Of a DNA stretch of 51,065 nucleotides, positions 42,783-50,224 are shown piece after piece (positions within the stretch are counted from its first letter, which is position 1; every line of letters begins with the position of its first letter). The DNA lies in the NCBI GenBank assembly GCA_018266475.1, contig JAFEAI010000260.1, forward strand, positions 1-51,065, given 5' to 3'. The translations under genes were made by a program, and so were the position numbers. This stretch comes from Bacteroidota bacterium. GTDB taxonomy: Bacteria > Bacteroidota > Bacteroidia > Flavobacteriales_F > PHOS-HE28. The notes below the pieces were generated by a model, which worked only from the letters and a program-made list of their open reading frames with translations, did not search any database and was not told the DNA's origin.

Positions 42783-44188
42783 ACGGGCACTTCCTTTTTC
42801 ACATACCCCAGCAGGCCGAGCATTTGCTCGGCGCTTTGGGTGTCGCTGAACACGCGGTCGGTGAGGGTGCCATCGGGCAGGCGGTCGATGAGGACGTACT
42901 TGGGCTTGGGGATCAGGCAATGCTGGATGCCGCCGTAGCCGCCCAGGGTGTCCTGGTAGGCGCCGGTGTTGAAGAAGCCGAGGTACTGCGGGCGGTCTTC
43001 GCGGAAGCGCGGCAGGTAGATGGCGTTCACGTGCTGCTCGCTGTTGTAGTAGTCGTCGCTGTCGCAGGTCATGCCGCCCAGGAACACGCGCTCGTACTCG
43101 TCCTCCCAGTTGTTCACGGGCAGCATGATGAAGCGGCGGTTGATGGCCCAGGAATCGGGCAGGGTGGTCATGAAGCTGCCGTCGATCATGTTCCACCGTT
43201 CCTTTTCGTTCTGCTTTTTCTGGTTGAGTATGCTGAAGAAGGTGGCGCCGCTTTCACCCACGGTGTAGCTGCCGAATTCGCTGTAGATGTTGGGCTCTTG
43301 CACGTCGTTCTCGTCGCAGATGTCCTTGATGCGGCCGATGATCTCCCCGATCATGTATTCGGTGTCGAAGTGCTTGTTGAGGCTGTTTGCGATGGGCAGG
43401 CCGCCGCCGATGTCCAGGGTGTCCAGCGTGGGACACAGCTTTTTAAGGTCGCAGTACACGTTCACGCACTTGGTGAGCTCGTTCCAGTAGTAGGCGCTGT
43501 CGCTGATGCCGGTGTTGATGAAGAAGTGCATGAGCTTGAGGCGGAACTTGCGCTGCTTGCCGATGTTGCGCATGTAGAAGGGGATGATGTCCTTGTAGCC
43601 TACGCCCAAGCGGCTGGTGTAGAACTCGAACTTGGGCGCCTCCTCGGCGGCGATGCGGATGCCGATGTCGCACGGGCCTTGGATCACTTCGTCCAGCGCC
43701 CACAGCTCGTTCATGTTGTCGATGATGGGGATCACATGCACGCCGCCGTTGGCCAGGCGGCCGATGTTGCGGATGTAGCCCTCGTCCTTGTACCCGTTGC
43801 AGAGGATGGTGGCGTTGCGCGGCATTTCGCCCGTGCCCATCAGGCTTTCGATGATGTTGATGTCGTATGCGCTGCTGGTTTCCAGGCTCACGCCCTTCTT
43901 CAGCACCTCGCGCATCACGTAGCTGAACTGGTTGCTCTTGGTGCAGTAGAAGTATTCGTAGGACCCGTGGTAGTCGTGTTCCTTGAAGGCCTTGGCGAAG
44001 TATTGCCGGGCCAGGTCGATGTGCTCGCCGATCTTGGGCAGGTACATGATCCGCAGCGGGGTGCCGTGCTTGCGGATGAGGTCCATCAACGGCAGGTCGT
44101 TCCAGGTGAGGAATCCCTTATCGAACTTGAATTCGCCTTGCGGGAAGTCGAAGGTCTGTTCGATCAGGTCGATGTAGCGGGTCTTCAT
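42779..44188 (-). CDS. speA: Biosynthetic arginine decarboxylase, short Bacteroidota form
   Basis: A 469-residue fold-III PLP enzyme converting arginine to agmatine, first step of polyamine synthesis. PLP lysine Lys84 in YFYCTKSNQ, glycine-rich LDIGGGLP, and the substrate-site Cys in GGMTCDSDDYYN. It is about 160 residues shorter than the E. coli SpeA, as usual for this group, lacking the inserted helical bundle. No agmatinase gene is in the window. The start 44188 is the Met before the conserved N-terminus. Confidence 0.93.
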   Translation of the reverse strand: MKTRYIDLIEQTFDFPQGEFKFDKGFLTWNDLPLMDLIRKHGTPLRIMYLPKIGEHIDLARQYFAKAFKEHDYHGSYEYFYCTKSNQFSYVMREVLKKGVSLETSSAYDINIIESLMGTGEMPRNATILCNGYKDEGYIRNIGRLANGGVHVIPIIDNMNELWALDEVIQGPCDIGIRIAAEEAPKFEFYTSRLGVGYKDIIPFYMRNIGKQRKFRLKLMHFFINTGISDSAYYWNELTKCVNVYCDLKKLCPTLDTLDIGGGLPIANSLNKHFDTEYMIGEIIGRIKDICDENDVQEPNIYSEFGSYTVGESGATFFSILNQKKQNEKERWNMIDGSFMTTLPDSWAINRRFIMLPVNNWEDEYERVFLGGMTCDSDDYYNSEQHVNAIYLPRFREDRPQYLGFFNTGAYQDTLGGYGGIQHCLIPKPKYVLIDRLPDGTLTDRVFSDTQSAEQMLGLLGYVKKEVPV

Positions 44189-44255
44189 GGAACGAACGGT
44201 GCGTATTGCTGGTGCATGGATGGGCGGTGCCGAAGGCCGCAATGTGCCTGGACGG

Positions 44256-44263
44256 CCAACGTA
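44256..44263 (-). promoter_or_regulatory. -7-like box TACGTTGG upstream of speA
   Basis: TACGTTGG on the minus strand, 67 nt before the ATG at 44188; a TTG lies 26 nt further up. Weak. Confidence 0.3.
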
Positions 44264-44483
44264 GGTTGGTGGACGGTTCCCGCCCCGGGCAACTTATGCG
44301 GTTTTCGGGCGCAATGTGGACCGGTCGTGGCGGGCTTCAACATCAGCGGAACGGGGGCACCGTAGGCATTGCGCCACGCTGCTTGGGTAGGGGGAGGCGA
44401 ATGTGGCTGTCCGGATATGCGGGAACCATGTCGGAAGACATGGTGCAAATAAACGCCCAACGGACCTTGGATGCCACCGGCCG

Positions 44484-44514
44484 AAAAAAAAAACAAATGG
44501 CCCGGTGAGGGCCA
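44484..44514 (-). terminator. Intrinsic terminator of the sulfotransferase-like gene
   Basis: On the minus strand a TGGCCC-loop-GGGCCA stem (44514-44498) is followed by TTTG and then ten T (44493-44484). It lies 27 nt after the stop codon at 44542. It is the clearest rho-independent terminator in the window. Confidence 0.88.
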
Positions 44515-44541
44515 CGCTGCGCCCGGTCCGAGGACTTCCCG

Positions 44542-45384
44542 TCAAGTGGCTGTCCTTGTTGTGCGGATCTCGTGCCATTGCCGGGCTTCCGCGTGGCCCA
44601 GTTCCGGGATGAAACGCTGTTCCACCAAGCATAGCCAAGCCGGTGGGATGGCCTGTGCGCGGAAACGCGTCATGGGGGCATTACCTGTCTTCCCCGCCTC
44701 GGCAGGGCCGAAGCTGGAGCCGCCCGCCTCCCTGCTCATCCCCGGAAGGATGTCGTGCTTCAACCCGGCTTGCCGCAGGAATTCCCGGCGCCACTCCGCG
44801 TCCACCAGCCATCGGTCGTATGCCCAATGGAGCAGGGGGGCATGCCGGTAGGCGAAGAAGCCGGCCAGCAATTCCCCGTCCACTCGGAAATTGCCCGCGA
44901 TGCCGCATTGCGGCTTGGCCTGCTCCACTTCGATCTTCTTGGCGCGACTGGCCAGCATGTTGAACAGCGTGCGGTCCACGTGGATGTTGACTAAGCCCGG
45001 TTTGTCCGGCCGTGGGCGGAGGAAATGGTCGAAGCCTGGCCTTTGGTCCTCCAAGCTGAGGAACAACCATTGGCTGCGCGCGATGGCCTTGCGGTGCTTC
45101 CACACCTGCCAGAATAAGGTGAGTGCTGAAACCTGTGCGTAGGAGTTGATGAGGAATATGCCGTTGTCCGGGTATTGCCGGAACAGGTAGTGGCCCGCCC
45201 GCAGGTAGTCCACCGGATGGCCATATACCGCATTGGCCAACCAATTGATGCACGCATGGTTGCCGCAACGCCTCAGGCCCGCGATGTGGACGGTGCGTGC
45301 CGGTTTAGGCAACAGTAGCCATACGGCGCGGAAAACAGTATGCGTGACACTGCGTGCCAACCTGCGTGAACCTGCTTTAGCCAT
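44542..45384 (-). CDS. Sulfotransferase-like P-loop protein
   Basis: A 280-residue protein. After a short basic N-terminus comes VHIAGLRRCGNHACINWL (about 32-49), matching the cofactor loop of a bacterial sulfotransferase-like group (GLxRSGNHA). GGSSFG near residue 225 may be the second cofactor site. If active it would move sulfate from PAPS to a glycan or lipid, but no sulfate-activation genes are nearby. The start at 45384 follows a TACATTCG box by 32 nt. Single gene with its own terminator. Confidence 0.6.
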   Translation of the reverse strand: MAKAGSRRLARSVTHTVFRAVWLLLPKPARTVHIAGLRRCGNHACINWLANAVYGHPVDYLRAGHYLFRQYPDNGIFLINSYAQVSALTLFWQVWKHRKAIARSQWLFLSLEDQRPGFDHFLRPRPDKPGLVNIHVDRTLFNMLASRAKKIEVEQAKPQCGIAGNFRVDGELLAGFFAYRHAPLLHWAYDRWLVDAEWRREFLRQAGLKHDILPGMSREAGGSSFGPAEAGKTGNAPMTRFRAQAIPPAWLCLVEQRFIPELGHAEARQWHEIRTTRTAT

Positions 45385-45416
45385 GGTGCATTGGAACAAA
45401 AACCGGACTTGCGCAG

Positions 45417-45424
45417 CGAATGTA
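45417..45424 (-). promoter_or_regulatory. -7-like box TACATTCG upstream of the sulfotransferase-like gene
   Basis: The same octamer as before kup, the SET pair and the TPR gene, in the short gap after corA on the minus strand. Confidence 0.35.
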
Positions 45425-45431
45425 GGTGAGG

Positions 45432-46484
45432 TCACAGCCACCCCTTTCTGCGGAACATCCACAGCATGGCCCCCGAGATCAGCAGCATGGCCGCGATCAC
45501 GATGTAGTAACCGAAGCGCCAGTGCAGCTCGGGCATGTGGTCGAAGTTCATGCCGTACACGCCTACGATGAAGGTGAGCGGGATGAAGATGGTGCTAATG
45601 ACGGTGAGCAGCTTCATCACCTGGGCCATGCGCATGTTCAGGCCGGCGTAGTAGGTGTTCTCCAGGTTGGTGAGCTGCTCGCGGAACATGTTGATGCTTT
45701 CGGAGAGGTACACCGTGTGGTCCTGCAAGTCGTTGATGTAGCGTTTGGTGCCTTTTTCGATCAGTGCGGTGGGCATCAGGCTCATGCGGCCGGCCATTTC
45801 GCGGGTGGGCGCCACCAGGCGGTTCACCAGGATCAGCTGCCGCCGCAGGTCCTGCATGGCCAACAGGTCGTTGCTGTGCGGGCGCTGGGCCACGCGCTCC
45901 TCCATTTGGGCGATGCGGCCTCCGAGGTCCTCCACCACGCTGAAGTAGTGGTCGGTGATCACATCCAGCAGCGAGTAGAGCAGGTAGTCCGCACCTTTCT
46001 TGCGCAAGCGCCCGATGCCGCCGCGCATGCGGTCGCGCACCGGGCCCAGCACGTTGCCCGGGCGGCTGCGGAAGCTGATCACCAGCCCCTTGGCCAGCAC
46101 GAAGCTGGCCTGGTTGCTGGTCACGTTGCCTTCCGCATCGGTGCCCAGGATCTTGGCCACCACGAAGAGCTGGTCCGGGAACTCGTCGATCGTGGGCCTG
46201 TGGTCCATGTTCAGCACGTCCTCCAGCAGCAGCTGGTGCAGGCTGAAGCGCTCGCCGATGGCCCGGATGGCCTCCAGGTCCGCCAGGCCCTCCACATCGA
46301 TCCAGGTGACCTGCCGCAAAGGGTCGCCCACCTCGATGCGGTCAGCGGCAACATGTTGCAGCTCGGTAAGGTTTTCCGCGTCGTAGATGGCCACGCGGAT
46401 GGACGTGGGTACGGCATGCTGGTCGCCTACCAGCACCAAGGACCCCGGCGGCAGGCCGGCCTTCTCACTGCGCAGCTTGGCCAT
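45432..46484 (-). CDS. corA: CorA-type magnesium/cobalt transporter
   Basis: A 350-residue CorA channel importing Mg2+ (and Co2+/Ni2+) as a pentamer. The large N-terminal cytosolic funnel is followed by a long helix (about 225-290) and two C-terminal membrane helices with the selectivity motif YGMNFDHMPEL between them. The very C-terminus is basic (FRRKGW). It overlaps the mscS stop by 20 nt on the same strand, so both are read together. Confidence 0.96.
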   Translation of the reverse strand: MAKLRSEKAGLPPGSLVLVGDQHAVPTSIRVAIYDAENLTELQHVAADRIEVGDPLRQVTWIDVEGLADLEAIRAIGERFSLHQLLLEDVLNMDHRPTIDEFPDQLFVVAKILGTDAEGNVTSNQASFVLAKGLVISFRSRPGNVLGPVRDRMRGGIGRLRKKGADYLLYSLLDVITDHYFSVVEDLGGRIAQMEERVAQRPHSNDLLAMQDLRRQLILVNRLVAPTREMAGRMSLMPTALIEKGTKRYINDLQDHTVYLSESINMFREQLTNLENTYYAGLNMRMAQVMKLLTVISTIFIPLTFIVGVYGMNFDHMPELHWRFGYYIVIAAMLLISGAMLWMFRRKGWL

Positions 46485-47385
46485 GGGCGGGCGGGTTTGG
46501 GCGGGTATGGTCGGCCTGTATGGAACGGCGGATGGGCAGGGCGAAGGGGATGTTGTTCTCCAGGAAATCCTCCAGCACGGCCTGGTTCAGGTCATAGTGC
46601 ATGCGCCGCGCCGTTACGGGGTCGTTCGCCCACACGTACATGCGCAGGGTGATGGCGCCCTCGTGGATCTTCACCAAGCGCACCGTGATGGGTTCGCTGG
46701 GGATCTCCATGGTGTTCACCACGGCCGGGCTTACGATGCGGTTGGGGTGCAATAGCGCGCGGTGCTGCATCAGGGCCATGGCCATGTTCACATCGGCATG
46801 CAGGGCAAGGTCGAACTCGATGAACTCGCAGGTGCGCTCGTCGCGGATGCTGCTGTTGACGATGCGCTCCTCGCCGAGGATGGAGTTGGGGATCACCAAG
46901 CGCCGGTTCTCGAAGGAAAGGATGGTGGTGTGCCGCAGGTTGATGTCCTCCACTACGCCGAACACGCCGGCCTCGCCGGCCTGGATCATGTCGCCTACGC
47001 GGAAGGGCTTGAAGGCTACGATGAAGATCCCGCTGATGATGTCGCTCAGGGCCTTCTGCGCGGCGAAGCCGATGACCACCGCCAAAATGCCCGCGCCGGC
47101 GAAGAAGGTGAAGGCCAGCGACCGCAGGGAAGGGATGGTGTAGATGATGGCGAGCGCGGCCAGGATCACCATCAGCGTGCGCACACCGTTGCGGAAAAAC
47201 CGGTAGCGCGTCATCTCCTCGCGCCCCTGGGCCTTGGACCGTTTGTAGGCGCGCCGCAGGCCGAAGTAGATCAGCCGCTCCACCAGCCATGCCGTGATCA
47301 GGATGGCCGCTATCTTCAGTGCCACCAGCAGGTCCATGCCGAGGCTTTCCATCACCCGCGCGAATTTGCCGCTCCCTGCTTCCAT
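46465..47385 (-). CDS. Small mechanosensitive channel (MscS family)
   Basis: A 306-residue MscS-type channel relieving turgor. Membrane helices at about 20-40, 68-88 and 95-115, pore helix with the Gly/Ala pattern AGAGILAVVIGFAAQKALSDIISGIF, then the beta domain with FRVGDMIQAGEAGVFGVVEDINLRHTTI and VIPNSIL, and a C-terminal cytosolic domain. A TAAGTTCG box lies 19 nt before the ATG. Confidence 0.93.
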   Translation of the reverse strand: MEAGSGKFARVMESLGMDLLVALKIAAILITAWLVERLIYFGLRRAYKRSKAQGREEMTRYRFFRNGVRTLMVILAALAIIYTIPSLRSLAFTFFAGAGILAVVIGFAAQKALSDIISGIFIVAFKPFRVGDMIQAGEAGVFGVVEDINLRHTTILSFENRRLVIPNSILGEERIVNSSIRDERTCEFIEFDLALHADVNMAMALMQHRALLHPNRIVSPAVVNTMEIPSEPITVRLVKIHEGAITLRMYVWANDPVTARRMHYDLNQAVLEDFLENNIPFALPIRRSIQADHTRPNPPAHGQAAQ

Positions 47386-47404
47386 GCGCCCTGTAAATGC
47401 GATG

Positions 47405-47412
47405 CGAACTTA
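47405..47412 (-). promoter_or_regulatory. -7-like box TAAGTTCG upstream of mscS-corA
   Basis: TAAGTTCG on the minus strand, 19 nt before the ATG at 47385. Confidence 0.35.
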
Positions 47413-47480
47413 CGGGTGCATCAACGCCCCCGGGCGCCCGGGGCCATCAAGCGATCAACGATCGGGCGTGGACGGGCCGC

Positions 47481-48188
47481 TCATGCATCCGCCAGCGAGG
47501 TGCGCAGCTCCACGCCGCCTGCCACGTCCTTCGGCTCCTGGCCGTGCCGGAACACGCGCATGCCGGCCCCTTCCACCGTAAGCCGGTCGCCTTCCACGTG
47601 CAGCAGCGTGCCTTCGCGAAGGCCGGCCACCACGGCCTTGCGGTTCACTTCCAGGAACTCCGCGATCCGCTGGTCCCGCGTTTCACCGCCCTGGCCGGCG
47701 GGCTTCGCATCGCTGTAATGCGGATTGATCTGGAACGGCACCAGCCCCATGGCCCGCAGCGTGGGCACTTCCGTAATGGGCATGTCGTTGGTGGTCATGA
47801 TCGTGGGGCACGCCACGTTGCTGCCGGCGCTCCAGCCCACGTAGGGCAGCCCGCCCATCACACGCACGCGGATGGCCCGCAGCAGCTCGGTGCCGTACAG
47901 CGTGCGGAGCAGTTGGAAGGTGTTGCCCCCGCCCACCAGCACGGCCTCGGCGGTGGCCAGCGCCTTCACTTTGTCCTGCTCGGCGTGCAGGCTGAACACC
48001 TCGTGCCCCAGCGGGCCCAGGGCCTCCTGCACCAGCTTGGCGTAGTGGTCAAGGCCGGTGGTTACTGCCGCATAGGGCACAAAGGCAATGCGCTTGCCCC
48101 CGCCAAGGAATTGGCGCAGGTGCTCCTGCGGCCATTCAAGAAAGGCCCCGCCGGCCAGGGTGGAGTTCGAGAGAAGAAGCAGTTGCAT
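47481..48188 (-). CDS. pepE: Alpha-aspartyl dipeptidase PepE
   Basis: A 235-residue S51 peptidase cleaving Asp-X dipeptides. The catalytic serine lies in YVGWSAGSNVACPTI, with GGGNTFQLL before it and PFQINPHYSD after, the family pattern. Cytosolic, no signal peptide. The start at 48188 (MQLLLLSNS) follows a TAATTTGG box; an upstream in-frame ATG would overlap that box. It is divergent from aroK. Confidence 0.93.
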   Translation of the reverse strand: MQLLLLSNSTLAGGAFLEWPQEHLRQFLGGGKRIAFVPYAAVTTGLDHYAKLVQEALGPLGHEVFSLHAEQDKVKALATAEAVLVGGGNTFQLLRTLYGTELLRAIRVRVMGGLPYVGWSAGSNVACPTIMTTNDMPITEVPTLRAMGLVPFQINPHYSDAKPAGQGGETRDQRIAEFLEVNRKAVVAGLREGTLLHVEGDRLTVEGAGMRVFRHGQEPKDVAGGVELRTSLADA

Positions 48189-48205
48189 GGCTGTGGTTGG
48201 GCGGG

Positions 48206-48213
48206 CCAAATTA
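48206..48213 (-). promoter_or_regulatory. -7-like box TAATTTGG upstream of pepE
   Basis: TAATTTGG on the minus strand, 17 nt before the ATG at 48188. Confidence 0.35.
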
Positions 48214-48315
48214 CGGGAAGGGGGAATTGGCCGGTTGCCCCGTGGAAGGATACCGGTGCCGCATGGGCGGCATGCTTTTTTTCAACCGCCCGCACCAGCG
48301 GAGCCGTCCCGTACC

Positions 48316-48323
48316 TACCTTGG
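48316..48323 (+). promoter_or_regulatory. -7-like box TACCTTGG 5 nt before aroK
   Basis: TACCTTGG is followed by CGGTG and the ATG at 48329. The TSS expected about 6 nt after the box would fall on the start codon. Confidence 0.35.
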
Positions 48324-48328
48324 CGGTG

Positions 48329-48844
48329 ATGCGCGCCTTCATCATCGGCTTCATGTGCAGCGGCAAAAGCGTTGTGGGGCGTGAATTGGCGCGGCTTACC
48401 GGCTGCCGGTTCGCGGATATCGACCGGGTGGTGGAGCAGCGCATCGGGCCCATCCTGCCCTGGATGCGCCAGCACGGCGAGGCGCGCTTCCGTGAGGTGG
48501 AGGGCGAGGTGCTGGAGGACCTGCTGCTGCAGGAGGATGTGCTGGTGGCCTGCGGCGGGGGCACGCCCATGGCCGCCGACAACATGGACCGCATGCTGGC
48601 TGCAGGAAAGGTGGTCTACCTGGACGTGCCGCACCAAACATTGGTGGAGCGCGCACGGCGCAGCGGCGGCGACCGCCCATTGCTGCACGGCCTCCATGGC
48701 GATGCCCTTGATCATCGCATCCTGGAGCTGATGCGTGTGCGCGAACCGGTGTACCGCCGCGCCACGCTGCACGTTCCCGGGGGGGGCACCCCTGCGGAGA
48801 CGGCGCTGCACATGGCAGGCCTCCTGGGCCTTCAGGTCAAGTAG
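48329..48844 (+). CDS. aroK: Shikimate kinase
   Basis: A 171-residue kinase phosphorylating shikimate at the 3-hydroxyl in the aromatic amino-acid route. P-loop GFMCSGKS at residues 7-14, shikimate-binding FADIDRVVEQRIG and VACGGGTP, and a lid with RPLL. Length matches the family. ATG 48329 is the Met directly before the P-loop strand; upstream in-frame codons would precede the TACCTTGG box. Its 3' end overlaps the convergent phosphoribosyltransferase gene by 13 nt. Confidence 0.95.
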   Translation: MRAFIIGFMCSGKSVVGRELARLTGCRFADIDRVVEQRIGPILPWMRQHGEARFREVEGEVLEDLLLQEDVLVACGGGTPMAADNMDRMLAAGKVVYLDVPHQTLVERARRSGGDRPLLHGLHGDALDHRILELMRVREPVYRRATLHVPGGGTPAETALHMAGLLGLQVK

Positions 48845-49335
48845 ACGGTGTCCTTGCGCGCGAATTCCACGCTGATGTGCTCCTGGAGCGTGGTGGTGAG
48901 CGTAAGACCCACGATGTCCGCACGCACCGGAAAGCTCCGGTGGCGCCGGTCCACCAGCACCACGGTGGTGAGGCGCTTCAGCGGAAAGGTGATCAGGTGG
49001 GCGGCCGCATACATCAAGGTGCGCCCGCTCATCAGCACATCATCCACCAGCACCACCACCCGGCCGCCCAGGTCCACATCCCCTCGGCTGAGCCGCGCCG
49101 CGCTTTGCATGGGTGCATCCTTGTCCAGCTCCAGCTCGTGCAGGTCCACTTGCAAGGCCGAGATCTCCTCCAGGTGCTGCTTCAGGCGCACGGCCAGTTT
49201 GGCGCCGCGCGGCGCAATGCCCACCAGCACCAGGCCCTTTTCGGCCGCATTCTCCTCCACCAGCTGGAATGCCATGCGGCGCAGCTTCCGCTGGATGCGG
49301 TCGTGCTCCAATACCACGGTACGTGCTGCGGCCAT
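48832..49335 (-). CDS. PyrR-like phosphoribosyltransferase
   Basis: A 167-residue type I PRTase. The PRPP-binding loop VVVLVDDVLMSGRTLMYA lies at about 93-110, and GIAPRGAKLA is the pyrophosphate loop. It resembles PyrR, which couples uracil PRTase activity to regulation of pyrimidine genes, but no pyr operon or leader is in the window, and other PRTase roles remain possible. The start at 49335 follows a TACTTTCG box by 4 nt. Confidence 0.85.
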   Translation of the reverse strand: MAAARTVVLEHDRIQRKLRRMAFQLVEENAAEKGLVLVGIAPRGAKLAVRLKQHLEEISALQVDLHELELDKDAPMQSAARLSRGDVDLGGRVVVLVDDVLMSGRTLMYAAAHLITFPLKRLTTVVLVDRRHRSFPVRADIVGLTLTTTLQEHISVEFARKDTVYLT

Positions 49336-49339
49336 GGGC

Positions 49340-49347
49340 CGAAAGTA
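49340..49347 (-). promoter_or_regulatory. -7-like box TACTTTCG 4 nt before the PRTase gene
   Basis: TACTTTCG on the minus strand followed by GCCC and the ATG at 49335; a leaderless transcript would be expected. Confidence 0.35.
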
Positions 49348-49429
49348 CAGGTGCAGGCCGTTCGCACCGCAAAAGGCCACCGCACCTTGGGATCTTTCGC
49401 AGCTTTGCACCCCCGCACGCCAAAAGCCC

Positions 49430-50185
49430 ATGCTCATCCTCCTTTCACCCGCCAAGAACATGGATGAATCGCCCTTGCCGCCCATGGCGGCGGCCACCGC
49501 GCCCGCCTTCGGCCCCGAGGCGGCCCTGCTGGCGGAGCAGCTGCGCAAGCTGGGCAAGGCGCGGATCGCCAAGCTCATGGACCTCAATCCCAAGCTGGCG
49601 GAACTGAACGCCGCCCGCTTCCAGGCGTGGGAAGAGGCCATCTTGAAGCCGGCCGCCTTCCTCTATGATGGCGAGGTGTACCGCGCCCTCGGCGCCTCCT
49701 CGCTGGATGCCGATGACCTCCGCTTTGCGCAACGCCACCTGCGGCTGCTCAGCGGCCTCTACGGCGTGCTGCGCCCGCTGGACCTTATTGCGCCACACCG
49801 GCTGGAAATGGGCACCAAGCTGGCCATGGGCAAGGGGAGGAAGGACCTCTACGCATTCTGGGGCACGCGGATCGCCGATGCGGTGAACCACGCGCTGGAG
49901 GACATGGGCGGCGAAACCGTGCTGAACCTGGCCTCGGCCGAGTATTTCCGCAGCGTGGGGCAGGGGAGGCTCAAGGGCCGCGTGATCACGCCCCAGTTCA
50001 AGGAGCGATCGGCCAGCGGACTGCGCACGGTGATGATGCATGCCAAGCACCAGCGCGGCGCCATGGCCCGCTGGATCATCCGCCACCGGCTGCACCAAGC
50101 AGAGGGGATCAAAGGCTATGATGTGGACGGATACCGCTATTCCCCCGGCGACAGCACTGCGGATGAATGGCTCTTCGTGCGCTGA
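49430..50185 (+). CDS. yaaA: Peroxide stress protein YaaA (DUF328)
   Basis: A 251-residue YaaA protein. The N-terminal LILLSPAKNMD is the family hallmark; YDGEVYRALGASSLDADDL, LSGLYGVLRPLDLI and LASAEYFRSV follow. In E. coli YaaA lowers free iron during peroxide stress and is reported to bind DNA. Divergent from the PRTase gene with 94 nt between; it shares the window with catalase but not an operon. Confidence 0.94.
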   Translation: MLILLSPAKNMDESPLPPMAAATAPAFGPEAALLAEQLRKLGKARIAKLMDLNPKLAELNAARFQAWEEAILKPAAFLYDGEVYRALGASSLDADDLRFAQRHLRLLSGLYGVLRPLDLIAPHRLEMGTKLAMGKGRKDLYAFWGTRIADAVNHALEDMGGETVLNLASAEYFRSVGQGRLKGRVITPQFKERSASGLRTVMMHAKHQRGAMARWIIRHRLHQAEGIKGYDVDGYRYSPGDSTADEWLFVR

Positions 50186-50212
50186 TCGGCGCCGCGCGGC
50201 CCCGCCATCCCG

Positions 50213-50220
50213 TAATTTTA
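50213..50220 (+). promoter_or_regulatory. -7-like box TAATTTTA 4 nt before the hydrolase gene
   Basis: TAATTTTA, AT-rich in a GC-rich gap, is followed by CCGC and the GTG start at 50225. It lacks the final G of the consensus. Confidence 0.3.
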
Positions 50221-50224
50221 CCGC

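Larger units (their letters stand above)
44189..44541. other. Gene-free region between speA and the sulfotransferase-like gene
   Basis: 353 nt without a credible gene. It holds a speA -7-like box, a 20-bp palindrome ACCATGTC-GGAA-GACATGGT at 44425-44444, and the terminator at 44484-44514. Confidence 0.6.

Noticed and set aside
42755..44365. 536-codon plus-strand open frame opposite speA
   Set aside because: Antisense to a complete arginine decarboxylase; no domain seen.
44484..44493. A10 run as a slippage (phase-variation) tract
   Set aside because: It is outside any gene and forms the T-tract of a minus-strand intrinsic terminator.
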